Below, in pieces: positions 23,401 to 34,100 of a stretch of 64,000 nucleotides of DNA. Numbering within the stretch: position 1 is the stretch's first letter; each line of letters begins with the position of its first letter. The notes beneath the pieces were generated by a model. The model saw nothing but the letters and a program-made list of their open reading frames with translations. It was not told the DNA's origin and did no database searches. The stretch covers positions 10,990,252 through 11,054,251 of the forward strand of contig NC_085137.1 in NCBI RefSeq assembly GCF_035046485.1. The letters run 5' to 3'. The translations under genes were made by a program, and so were the position numbers. Origin of the DNA: Aedes albopictus (Eukaryota > Arthropoda > Insecta > Diptera > Culicidae).

Positions 23401-23799
23401 CATGAAAGATTGGATGATCTAAATTATCACAAATCTATCATGAAGTGACCCTATTTGGTTTTGTTCCGTTACTATCTAAAACGAAATCACCTCATAATAC
23501 AGTGGTTGTTTTTATCAACTAAGCTGCATAACAGTAAGGATGGCCCATAATATCTCAGAAATGTTATAACAACGCTTTGTGTTACAACCACTTTGGTAAA
23601 TACAATGGGTGTAGCACTACTCAACGTACTGGCAAAAGCTATTATCACAAGTGTAGACCAGAAGCTATGGTCTCCGAAGTAGTTTGGTTGATCTGGAATA
23701 CTTCCATACTATCTTGGAAAGACTCATGAAATATCAGGGGGAATACAGATTACAGTTGGATGTGTTATGCTACAGTTCATTGTGAGAATTATTACTGTT
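23401..23799. repeat. ~398-bp direct repeat, left flank of LINE
   Basis: CATGAAAGATTGGATGATCT through GAATTATTACTGTT is repeated almost perfectly at 29018-29415. Differences seen are TACA versus GA-type changes near GGGGGAA and one C/T. The two copies directly abut the two ends of the LINE, as a target-site duplication would, but the length is exceptional. Confidence 0.8.
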
Positions 23800-26700
23800 C
23801 AGGTATCAGTAGGTCGGCTCTAGAGGCACGTTCTCCTCCATTCGGGAAATTTGTGCCATCGCCATGAACACGAGCCTATTCATCATTTACCTGACGGAAA
23901 AGGGAAGGAAAAAGGATAGGACATGGGAAAGGACAGGTAAGGGAATAGGGTCGTCATACTCGCAAAAGCGTACCACAATGGGTTCACATAGCGTCCTGAA
24001 AAGGACACTGTAATAACGCATAAGCGTGCCACAATGGGTTCGAACAGCGCCCTGAAAAGGGCACTGTGATAATGCATAAAGCGTAAAGAGAGCCTATAGC
24101 TCTTTACCACAGCGGGTCAAGAACAACAGAACGTCCTGAAGATTCAGGTTTCTGAAGTCAGTTTCACTTAATAAGTGTTTCCCGAGTACTCGGAAACGCA
24201 ATTGCGCAAAAACTGGACAGTTACATATTAAATGATACGAAGTTCCATAATCGGATTCACAGCTATCACATGCAAATGAATCAGCTTGCTGAATATTCGC
24301 CATGTGATAACTGAGTCGGCAATGGCCAGTCAATGCTTTGACCAGCATGCTGCAATTCTGCTTTGACAGATTTGTTAGATACTTTGTCACCCCTAGAGAT
24401 GGCTCAGTACAATACAATTTTGTTTGACGACATGACTCCAAACTATTCCAGTATTGTTTGTGCTGAGTGGCAGCCCAGGTGTCAATCTGAAGCTTCACCC
24501 AACACTTGGATACCGGAATAGCTGGCTCAGGGCCAATGAAGTCATGTGATGCTCCAGTGCGAGCTAACTCATCAGCCAATTCATTTCCAGCGATGGAAGA
24601 ATGGCCAGGTACCCATACAAGGTGAACAGCGTTTGCTGAATTCAGCTCCTCAATTTGAGTTCGACAAGCGATAACTATCTTCGACCTGGAGTTGGCCGAA
24701 GCAAGTGCTTTAATAGCAGCCTGGCTATCTGAACAGAAGTATATTACTTTGCCCATTACGTGCTGCCGAAGTGCTGATTGCACTCCGCACATAAGAGCAA
24801 AGATTTCGGCCTGAAAAATGATGCAGTGTCTGCCAAGTGAATAAGACTGATACAGCCTTAGCTCACGAGAATAAACACCAGCACCTGCTCGACCTTCGAG
24901 AAGGGAGCCGTCAGTGTAACATACGATGCCGTCTGAAATACTTCTCTCCAGATAACCAGATGTCCACTCTTCCCGGGAAGGGAATTTCGTGGAAAATGTC
25001 CTATATGGAAAATTACAAGCAATTGTAAGATCACTTGGAGCAAGGACAACTTTGTCCCAATTCACCAAAAGTGGAAACAACGAGGTGTGTGTTGAACTGC
25101 GGTTCACAGGAGTTTCCTCTAGTAAACCGAGTACCCATAGGCGGTAAGTGCAAGAAAGTGCTTCTTGTTTGAGATGAATGTGTAGTGGGGCAACGTCAAA
25201 GAGAACTTCGAGCGCTGCCGTGGGAGTTGAAGAGAACGCTCCAGACATCGCCATTAAGCACATCCTTTGGAGATGGCCTAACTTTGATTGGACCGTTCTC
25301 ACTTCGCCCTTTTGCCACCACACAAGACATCCATAGGCCAATATTGGCCGAACAACAGTTGTGTAGATTCATTTGATATACTTGGGTTTTAGACCCCAAG
25401 TTGTACCAAAGGTTCGCCGGCATTGCCCGAAGGCCATACAAGCTTTCTTGATTCTGAACTCAACATGAGGTGTCCAGGAAAGCTTGGAATCAAGAATGAC
25501 TCCAACGTACTTTACCTGTTCAGTCACATTGATTTCAGAATCAAAGAGACGTAAAGTTCGAACACCATTACGGTTTCGCTTTTCCGTGAAAAGAACAATA
25601 GATGTTTTACTCGGATTTACCGAAAGGCCATATTGGCGACACCAACCCTCAACTACCTGAAGAACGTTTTGCATCAGGTCGAAAAGGGTGCTGATGCACA
25701 TACCGACTAACACTGTTAGGTATTCGTCGGCAAAACCATAAGTAGGAAAACCGCTATTATTGAGTTGCCTCAATAGCGTATCTGCTACGAGATTCCATAA
25801 AAGTGGTGATAAGACTCCCCCACATCCACAAACACTCAATTTCCTAATCGCCGCTTGACGCAATGTCGAGAAGAGATGTCGGTTTTTGAGCATTTGGTGA
25901 ATCCAATTGGAAATCATTTGAGATATACCATGACCCCGTGCGGCTTCCAATATGGCATCGAAAGGCACGTTGTCAAAGGCACCCTCGATATCTAAGAAAA
26001 CACCCAAGCATGATTGCTTTTGAGCGAATGCCTTCTCAATATCGTAAACAACTTTGTGTAAAAGAGTCATAGTGGACTTTCTAGATTGGTAAGCATGTTG
26101 GTTCACATGAAGAGGCACATTGGCCAGATGAACATCACGGATGTGATGATCGACTATGCGTTCTAAGCATTTCAGGAGAAAAGAGGTCAAACTGATAGAT
26201 CTGAGGCTCTTTGCTTCTTCATACGACGCGCGACCCACTTTCGGAATAAACTTCACAGTAATATCCCGCCAGGATTTGGCAATATACCCTGTAGCGAACT
26301 GCAAACGAGTATTTTTTTCAAAACATGTTTGAAATAATCAAATCCCTTCTGAAGCAAAATAGGATAAATCCCATCTGCCCCAGGAGATTTGAAAGGAGCA
26401 AAGCTATTAAGTGCCCATTCAATCGATTCTAAAGTTATGATACTCCGAGCCGAAGCTAAAGAATCATAACTACAAGAAAAGACATCAGGTTCATCCGAAG
26501 ATGTAATATCCACACATCCGGGGAAGTGTGTACTGAATAAACATTCTAAAACTTCCTCATCAGAGGAAGTGAAATCACCATTTGGCAAACGAAGTTCGTT
26601 CACTTGAAAATCCTTAGATTTTGCAAGGATTTTGTTCAATCGACTGGCTTCACTCAGACTGGAAACATTTGTACAAAGGTTTTTCCAGCCGGATCGTTCA

Positions 26701-27055
26701 GCAGGCCAAAGAGCTTTCTGGTAGGCCTTGCGAGCCGACCTGAAAGCCTCCGATCCAGCCGAACGTCGTCTGTTCCAACTCTTTCTACATTGTTTCCTGA
26801 GCTTCGCCAGATCGGAGTTCCACCAAGGGGTTCCTCTTGTGGTCTTCACAGACCGCAAAGGGCAGGCTTCTTCAAAAGCTTCCATGATGAAGGCCGTTGT
26901 AGTATCAACAGCATCATCTAAATCACTTGGAGTGTCAATTGATGGTGAGTATCCATGAAATTTGGCTGCAACCAAATCGGTAAAGAGATCCCAGTTGGTT
27001 GACCGGGGATTCCCGAAACGCAAAGTTTGCGAAGTAACATTCACATGTTCAAACA

Positions 27056-27234
27056 GGGGCTGTTCATAAACCACGTGGTCATTTTTTTGGGACTTTTCAA
27101 CACCAAACCCCCCCCCCCCCTCCCCACCCCGCGTGGTCATTAGTCAATACAAAAATTTTTATTTGTCCATACAAAATGGTCATTGGCCGAAACCCCCCCC
27201 CCCCCTAATGACCACGTGGTTTATGGACAGCCCC
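27056..27234. mobile_element. 179-bp MITE inside the LINE, poly-C bearing
   Basis: The end GGGGCTGTTCATAAACCACG is mirrored by CGTGGTTTATGGACAGCCCC (one mismatch). The 3-bp ACA is duplicated at 27053-27055 and 27235-27237. The interior has two C runs of 12 or more bases. TIRs of this kind with a 3-bp duplication suggest a Harbinger-like origin, as inference. Confidence 0.75.
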
Positions 27235-27556
27235 ACAAGATGTAACGATGGTCAGATAAAGATTCTTCATCTGACACATGCCAATTAGTCAGCTCATGAC
27301 TAATTCTGCTAGAGCAAAGCGTTATGTCTAACACTTCCTCTCTACCAGATACCATAAAGGTTGGGCGGCTGCCTATGTTAAGTAATCCAAGATCTATACT
27401 ACTTAAGTATTCCATCAAACTGGAGCCTCTCAAATTCATGTCTAAGCTGCCCCAGATTATATGGTGAGCATTAGCATCACTACCAACAATTAGCGGAAAG
27501 CCTTTTGAAGTGCAGTATGCAATAACTTGCTTGAAAGCATCCGTAGAGGATGGTTC

Positions 27557-28152
27557 CAGTCTTGCGAATAATCGCGACCATCACGAGACAATCACTTGAA
27601 CCGCTTTCTGGAGTCACCCTTCCCAAGGTGATACGAATTAGCTAGCATGTCACGCCTGGAATGACAAACATGTTGTGGGATCCACCCTTCGCAGCTTTGC
27701 AGCGATAGCAGTTGCTGAGTATGCTTCAGGCGGGTTGCGAGAGAATCAATCTCCCTGAGCAACGATGCATAACGGGCGAAGTGAGAGCGTTTGCCATAGC
27801 CAGGGCGAACTGCGTGGTGCGCTCAATGTGTGCGTTTGAACTGAGCTATGCAAAACGAATAGGATTTATGACGTAGTACCGTGCTTGTGATAATACACAT
27901 GCATAGTTTTACATGCTGTTGCGCGTGCATCTGCTTGAGGCGACGGAGAGAGTCATGACACTCACATGAGCCGTATCCAAGCCAGGATGATTGTAGCAAA
28001 ACAAGGGTGACCGGGTGACTTTGATGGGATTCTGTCTTTTCTGGTGTTAGCGACTGTATAGAGAGCGAATCAGAAACCGCAGAGACAGGGTGATACAAAT
28101 GTGGTGTTTATCAGCTTTTTTGTGACTTGTACGCTGATGCTTCGTGACACTG
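27557..28152. mobile_element. 596-bp non-autonomous hAT-like element inside the LINE
   Basis: The 8-bp word GATGGTTC at 27549-27556 is repeated at 28153-28160. The element starts CAGTCTTGCGAA and ends in CACTG (reversed CAGTGTCACGAA), so its imperfect TIRs begin CAGT. An 8-bp duplication plus CAG-type ends is the hAT signature. It splits the endonuclease domain of the LINE. No transposase is encoded. Confidence 0.75.
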
Positions 28153-29017
28153 GATGGTTCATCATGCGGTAAATAAACCGAACAATAAACGTATTTCCTG
28201 TTGAGGTTTCCAACAGATACATCTATTGCGATAGCACATACATCTCTGGTAGTTAGTTCAGAGATGAGTGTAGCAACGATTGCGTTGTTGACAAGCACAC
28301 ATGCTCGAGGCATGACACGTGAGTTTGCCATTTCATTTTTACTGAAAGTAGCAAACACCGGATTCACAAGGTTTCCTAGATAGAAATTCCCCTTACGAAA
28401 GTAAGGTTCTTGGACTAACGCCACTTGGGCTGTACCATTTTGCATAAGTCTACAAAGATTGATCGTTGCTGTTCTTTTGTGCTGAAGATTGTTCTGAGCT
28501 ATCCTAGCCGTAGCCACTACCCAAACTAGGCAAGATTAAGCTCTTAACAATCAGAGCACAAAAAAGAACAGCAACAATAAAGCCAGATCGGTATCGATTT
28601 GAGTGCGCCAAAGGCGAGGATGCACAGAATACACTGTGTAAAACGCATAATGCGAAACCATATAGGTGAAAATCTAAACTAATTAATAACATCTTCATAA
28701 TCCCGCCCTTATTCAGCCTCAAGTATGAGATTGAAGAAGGGCAGCTGATTGTCTCGGAGAAACACAAGGTCCACCGCGCTATTGCTCCGGTTAGCACAGT
28801 AAGGGCAAATACTGTGGAGGGTGCCCTGGTACTCCACAGGCTCCGTTTGCGATTAGGTTTTTATAAGACCCCCCTAACCATTCATTCCTAGGCACGGTAA
28901 GCGTAAAGCCGCATAACACCATGAATTAGGGGTCACCTGATTAGTGGATTCCTACCACTGGAACAGGCGGTCCGTAGTGCTATTCTTAGCCAGTTGAACT
29001 AACCGCTACCGACACTA

Positions 29018-29415
29018 CATGAAAGATTGGATGATCTAAATTATCACAAATCTATCATGAAGTGACCCTATTTGGTTTTGTTCCGTTACTATCTAAAACG
29101 AAATCACCTCATAATACAGTGGTTGTTTTTATCAACTAAGCTGCATAACAGTAAGGATGGCCCATAATATCTCAGAAATGTTATAACAACGCTTTGTGTT
29201 ACAACCACTTTGGTAAATACAATGGGTGTAGCACTACTCAACGTACTGGCAAAAGCTATTATCACAAGTGTAGACCAGAAGCTATGGTCTCCGAAGTAGT
29301 TTGGTTGATCTGGAATACTTCCATACTATCTTGGAAAGACTCATGAAATATCAGGGGGAAAGAGATTACAGTTGGATGTGTTATGTTACAGTTCATTGTG
29401 AGAATTATTACTGTT
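29018..29415. repeat. ~398-bp direct repeat, right flank of LINE
   Basis: Near-identical partner of 23401-23799. Immediately to the right the sequence continues colinearly with the reverse complement of the 47.0-47.25 kb region, so this copy marks the intact side of the original locus. Confidence 0.8.
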
Positions 29416-29860
29416 ACTGCTAGGAGTTAAACTTCAGGATAGTTTTGATGACCCTCAATGTCCCAAGGGTTCATAATAATATAGTATACTTCAGGTTGGT
29501 CCAGTAACCGCGATTGATTATGCAACGTTACTCAGTATATCAGATATGGCTGCTGTTACGAGTGTAGATCTGAAGTACTGAACTCCAAGATAGTTTGGCT
29601 GATCTGGAATATTCCAATAATGATTCTAAATGACATTAGAAATTTCAAGAGCTTCACAAATCCCAGCAGATTATACAATGCTATTATTTATGGTGAAAAC
29701 ACATAAAGTTATTATTGTAGACTTGAAGGACTTCATTTTAAGACAATTTGGAACACCTAGAACATCCCAGAATATAAAAAAACACCTTGTGATATTCTTG
29801 TTGAAGGTTAAATGTATACATATGAACGTAACCCGTATCCAAATTCAGCTTTTAGAACAA
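29416..29860. repeat. Inverted homologue of the 46.9-47.25 kb tandem repeat
   Basis: ACTGAACTCCAAGATAGTTT, GGCTGATCTGGAATATTCC and ATGCAACGTTACTCAGTATA are the reverse complement of phrases in the ~300-bp tandem repeats at 46.1-47.25 kb. Homology fades after about 29660. No gene is present. Confidence 0.65.
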
Positions 29861-29868
29861 CTGGTATA

Positions 29869-29945
29869 GCCGGGGTCCGTCGTCCGTGGCGTAGTGGACA
29901 AAAGAGCTGAAAACTTAGGTTAAGTGGTTGAAGAATAAAAAAATA
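29869..29945 (+). mobile_element. 77-bp SINE-like insertion with 13-bp target duplication
   Basis: AACAACTGGTATA at 29856-29868 is repeated at 29946-29958. The insert contains GTCCGTGGCGTAGTGGACAA, which resembles a tRNA A-box region, and ends in an A-rich AATAAAAAAATAA tail. It appears to be a truncated SINE. Confidence 0.65.
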
Positions 29946-30064
29946 AACAACTGGTATACAACAAATATTCCAAAAATTCATCAATAGAAGACTCAATTTG
30001 CAACAACTTTGCCGAAGACAGTATTTTGTCTGAAGACGCCGATGAGACATTCTACTAAGGTAGC

Positions 30065-30207
30065 GCAGATAAACATTGCAAACCACTAGTTGTCTCTTTC
30101 ACACTTCTGGTGTTTTTATGCAACCGAAATAATAACGTCCTCAAATCAGTTGCATAGGAACACCAGAAGAATGAAAGTGACAACCAGAGGTTTGCAATGT
30201 TTATCTG
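30065..30207. repeat. 143-bp inverted repeat just upstream of the MATH-BTB gene
   Basis: The left arm (30065-~30123) starts CAGATAAACATTGCAAACC; the right arm (~30149-30207) ends GGTTTGCAATGTTTATCTG. The arms match over about 59 bp with roughly seven mismatches and could fold as a hairpin. It is probably a small MITE, 200 bp before the start codon. Confidence 0.65.
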
Positions 30208-30406
30208 GCAACGAAATTCGACTGTATATAGACCACCTCAGAAATAAAGGCAGTTGCAAATTGATTAACTTATTCGATTCACTCAGTGCTCCACAGGCTG
30301 TTATCGACAAACAGGTACGGATAAACTCGAATTAAAAATACGCTTCTCCTTTCTAATCTAATCTATAAATTCATCTTAAAACCTACGCAGTACTATCGTT
30401 ACACAC

Positions 30407-31426
30407 ATGGAAGGCACACATGGAATCGGATCAATTAAAGTTATACCAGGAACAGTTTATAATGTCACGTGGACATTTCGGTTTGATCCGTTAGGTAACC
30501 AATCCCCATCATGTTGGAGAATAGAATCCGAGCAGTTTTGCATGTTTGGAAACACGTGGAAATTGTGCCTCGCTTTATTCGAGCATTCTATCTCAACTTT
30601 GTACGGTTTTTGTAGTTATGAAGTTAACGCTCGCTTAGAATTGGTGGATTATAATGATACGGTTGAGCTCAGTTATTTTATATATACCTTGGGAACTGAC
30701 GAAGGCAAAGTTCATTGTTGGGCAAGTAGGGCCCATAAGTATTCGCCAGATTTCCGACAAGGAACTGTAATCAAGAATGTTGACGTAGCCGAGTTTTTTG
30801 AAAAGAATATATTCCCGAAAGGTATCCTGACATTATGCTGCCAAATAATTCCTTGGGAAACCAACTACTCTGCTCTACCGAATAGTCAATTAAAAATGCT
30901 GACAGACGAGAAGTTTACGGATGTTACCATAATAGTTGGAAAACAACAAATCAAAGCCCACAAAGCCATGTTGGCCATCCACAGCCCCGTATTCGACGCC
31001 ATGTTCAGTTCAGACATGCAGGAAAGTAGGCAAAATGTTATCAATATAGTTGATTTTGATTACGAAGTCGTCCAGGAAATGCTTACCTACATCTATTCGG
31101 ACACTGCACCAAATATGCATAAACTGGCTGATAGACTTCTAATAGCAGCAGACAAGTACGAATTGGAAATACTAAAAGCACTCTGTGAACGGATCCTATG
31201 TAAAAAAGTGTCGTTAGATACCGCGGTAAAATATCAAGCTCTTGCCGCACTTAGCAATGCAATCCAGCTGCAACAGACGGTTGCCGAATTCATCACAAAC
31301 AACATAGCGGCTGTGCAGAAAACAGATGATTGGAAACATATGGTGCAAATGCATTCTGTCAGCTTGCTCTGTCAAAACGATAAGCAAAATGCTGAGCACA
31401 AAGACGACCAAGATGGCGTCCAATGA
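30407..31426 (+). CDS. Intronless MATH-BTB protein, SPOP-like
   Basis: The frame encodes 339 residues. Residues ~17-148 look like a diverged MATH (substrate-binding) domain. Residues ~160-268 are a clear BTB/POZ domain with DEKFTDVTIIVG, KAHKAMLAIHSPVFDAMF and EMLTYIYSD, followed by a helical 3-box/BACK-like part (ADRLLIAADKYELEILKALC). Proteins of this type (SPOP, TDPOZ) act as adaptors that bring substrates to Cullin-3 ubiquitin ligases, by family knowledge. The C-terminus is short and acidic (HKDDQDGVQ), without the usual nuclear signal. The single uninterrupted exon suggests a retrocopy or a member of an expanded intronless family. It lies in a WDR75 intron on the opposite strand. The ATG at 30407 is the first in frame. 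Confidence 0.85.
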   Translation: MEGTHGIGSIKVIPGTVYNVTWTFRFDPLGNQSPSCWRIESEQFCMFGNTWKLCLALFEHSISTLYGFCSYEVNARLELVDYNDTVELSYFIYTLGTDEGKVHCWASRAHKYSPDFRQGTVIKNVDVAEFFEKNIFPKGILTLCCQIIPWETNYSALPNSQLKMLTDEKFTDVTIIVGKQQIKAHKAMLAIHSPVFDAMFSSDMQESRQNVINIVDFDYEVVQEMLTYIYSDTAPNMHKLADRLLIAADKYELEILKALCERILCKKVSLDTAVKYQALAALSNAIQLQQTVAEFITNNIAAVQKTDDWKHMVQMHSVSLLCQNDKQNAEHKDDQDGVQ

Positions 31427-31640
31427 AAAAGATGGAGTCAACCTAGAACGGTTTTGTGGTGATTTGTCATCTTGTCTCACCGGAAAAAGAAATCACTGCT
31501 AGCACCATACAGATATGTTACAACCAAATAATAAAACAAGCAATGAACAGTGTTTTACCAAAGAAAGTGACAATCCTGAGCTATACATTAACTATACACA
31601 GAACAATTGAATAAATAACATTTTGTTACATGGAATGAAC
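31427..31640 (+). other. 3' UTR of the MATH-BTB gene with two poly(A) signals
   Basis: AATAAA occurs at 31530-31535 and at 31610-31615 downstream of the TGA at 31424. Either could end the transcript. Confidence 0.55.
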
Positions 31641-31703
31641 CATAATAAAAAATATGTACCGATTTGAACAGCACGATTGTGCTGATTCGTCACAAAAAGG
31701 ATA

Positions 31704-32337
31704 CCGTGCCATGCCCTAATACCGTGACCTTAAGGATGCTCTTCACTTCAAAGAGCCCTGTAAAAATCAATAATCCATGTTTCTTAATTTTCCAAACGCT
31801 ATATTCTTACTTATTGTGTGTAAGGTGTATAATAAATATGATTAATGGAATTCCAAATGTTTAATCCATTGTTAGAATCAAAATTGTAAAACATAGCATT
31901 GTTCCTAATACCGTGTATGTGGCCCGCATACATTGGTGGTCCTTTGAATCATCACTATATCAATCATACTAAGTTTATACTTAAAAGAACCTGTGCGGCA
32001 AACGTTGCCTAGAGGTTTGTGCAATTGATTCATAAAGTAAAAAGTATCAATACTATTTTCAGTTTGCAAGTTTTACTCGAAACACGGTATTTGGAACACA
32101 AAAGGAACCATGCCCTAATACCGTGTATAGGTACTTTGCACTCACATTCTGTAAATATTTTTATTCGCTTGTTTTTGTAAATATGTGCCAAATTTATCAT
32201 GCCTAACTTGAGCAGGTTTAATATGCTAATGATTGAACTAGTTACTCAGTTATAAAAATAATACACTTAGTGAAATATTTGAGTTTTCTGTCAAATACAC
32301 GGTATTAGGAGGCACACGGTATTAGGGCATGGCACGG
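31704..32337. mobile_element. 634-bp TIR element, TA target site, internal end repeats
   Basis: The left end CCGTGCCATGCCCTAATACC is mirrored exactly at the right end (the match extends to at least 23 bp). TA flanks both sides (31702-31703 and 32338-32339). The terminal word CCTAATACCGTG recurs inside near 31896, 32110 and, inverted, 32295. No transposase is present. Confidence 0.75.
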
Positions 32338-32483
32338 TATATATGAAAAAAAGCCTAATTTTCCGGAAAAATCCAGTGGAAAACAAACGTTTTCCACAGA
32401 CACCACCTACTTTGATAAATCATAACTCAAGAACGAAGCATCGTAAATATCACATCAGTTGCAATGATTGTGATCTAGAGTTA

Positions 32484-32961
32484 GGCCATATGAAGAAAGC
32501 TGAGTAAATACTCTTTACTCAGATCTCTGTGAAGTTTCACAGAGATTTGCTCCACGGTTTCACATAGATTTAGTAAAGAGTATTTACTCAACCACAGATA
32601 ACAGACGTTTATGCTTATATTGGCAATGTGTGTAAAAATGCTCAACAGTCATTTTGTATGTAACGAGCAGCTGAAACTCATGTGGCAATCATTTAGAGAT
32701 GGCGCAGTGATCGATAGTCAGTGATCGCTTTCAAGATTGCATGCACTATGCAATTTTACATTCAAGATTGTATTCGATCTTGAATGAAACTGGAACTTCG
32801 AACTATTCTTGCATTCAAGTTAGATGTAATGTCGCAATAAGTTGAGTAGATGGCGGTAGTGAGCCAACGTATATCGTTTTGAACATTTACACAGGATTCT
32901 GCGAAAAATTTGTACTAGCATAAACATCTGTTATCTGTGACTCAACTTTATTCAAATGGCC
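32484..32961. mobile_element. 478-bp MITE with a hairpin inserted in its left TIR
   Basis: The left end GGCCATATGAA and reversed right end GGCCATTTGAA lead into shared TGAGT and ACAGATAACAGA(C/T)GTTTATGC; TA flanks both sides. In the left arm an ~85-bp palindrome intervenes, with arms GAGTAAATACTCTTTACT (32502-32519) and its inverse at 32572-32589. The right arm lacks it. Confidence 0.65.
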
Positions 32962-32969
32962 TAATACCA

Positions 32970-34100
32970 AGTCGTTGCCTGTCATTACACGCTAATAAAA
33001 CCGTTCCAGAAATCGTCAACGTCCAGTCACGAGTTCTGGAACTAGCTGAATTTTTGCTTTACGAATATACACCGTGAATAAAAATCACGGAACCAGGAAC
33101 TATTGGGAATCATGTGCCGTAGTTGATTCGTAATGTCTGCCTAAACAGGCACCTAAACGGGAACACAATCATAAAAATGTGATTTTTGTTCCAACAGTTC
33201 CTGCACCACTGTCGCCACGTCGATGGTTTGGTCAAAGTCTCATTTATCTATTGTAAGCACAATGTATTCAACGCTCACTCTTCACTTGATTATAGTAATG
33301 GCAAGAGAAGTGCCACACAAATATTCCTATTATAATGATTTATAATAATAAGGAACAAAATAATTGTAAAAATAACGTTTGACGAATCGCGTTGGTCACA
33401 AATTCATGTAGACCGGTGTAAATTCCAATGTGCAAAAATCAATCTGAATCGATTTGAAACGAGACAACGTTCCACCAAACGTTATCATCATTATGCTTTG
33501 ATCGCGTAGCGTTATGGAAGAGACTGTTTTGGATAAACACATAATCCAGCGCGGAACAAACCGCGCGTAGTAAACGATTAGTCCAGAGCACATATTTATA
33601 AACAAATCATTTGCTTTCCACTTCCCTGATGCTACTACGGTTATGCTTGGCAATGGAACTCTAGCGCAAGATCAATGTCAATGTCAATTATTAAGCGTAT
33701 GATACGCAGATCGCATACATTCAGAATATTATAGGGAATGAATGATCAAGTTATATTGAATGAAAACGTTTTCATATTCAGGATCAATCATGATCTTTAC
33801 TACGCGTTTTCATATTCAGGTTCATTCATGTTCTATATGATGCAAGAATTGTAGATGTTTGGTAGTACAAAAATTAGATCGATTCATGTAGGCATCTCCG
33901 GTAATACGCATGCGTGAGATGAATTATGCGATCGGATTAGATATTGCGCACTCAGATAAAGACTTGCCACATATACATAAGCATTATGATTAAGCAACAT
34001 TGTGAAACCCTTTTAAACCAGACTAGCACCGCTAGGATTACAATTTTATGCAACTATCCATGCTCACCACCTAGAGTTAATCCAGGAAAACTCTAATCTA
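32970..34100. other. AT-rich sequence, no gene supported
   Basis: Only a small tandem phrase was noticed (TTTTCATATTCAGG at about 33770 and 33808). A minus-strand 85-codon frame at 33396-33653 has no recognisable domain. Confidence 0.35.

Larger units (their letters stand above)
24094..28517 (-). pseudogene. Broken LINE ORF2: endonuclease, RT and RNase H
   Basis: The endonuclease N-terminus (NNLQHKR, LVQEPYF) is at 28161-28517 and its core (SDANAHH then WGS, and SDHRYIL) at 27235-27556. The pre-RT and RT start (GADGIYP) reach about 26310, where an A7 run marks a frameshift. RT motifs FLDIEGAFDNV and YGFADEYL follow to 25372, then an in-frame TGA at 25369-25371 where this family normally has Trp. 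RNase H follows (CYTDGSLLEG, AEIFALM, CSDSQAAIKAL, WVPGHSSIAGNELAD), ending with Cys/His spacing CDSC...HLICNC. Arithmetic on frame positions shows that both inserted elements, each counted with one target duplication, are frame-neutral, so they landed in an otherwise continuous frame. Confidence 0.85.
23800..29017 (-). mobile_element. 5.2-kb non-LTR retrotransposon (LINE with RNase H), inactive
   Basis: In element order (minus strand): about 500 bp of 5' sequence, APE-type endonuclease, reverse transcriptase, RNase H, a CCHC-like C-terminal motif and a 3' UTR containing a ~62-bp tandem duplication (AAGCGT(A/G)CCACAATGGGTTC, about 23955-24080). RNase H after RT fits the I or LOA clades; LOA-type (Lian-like) is my best guess. 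No ORF1 (gag-like) was detected between 28520 and 29017, so it may be deleted. It is dead: a hAT-like element and a MITE interrupt it, a frameshift and a stop break the RT region, and the RT catalytic box reads FADE instead of FADD. Confidence 0.85.
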
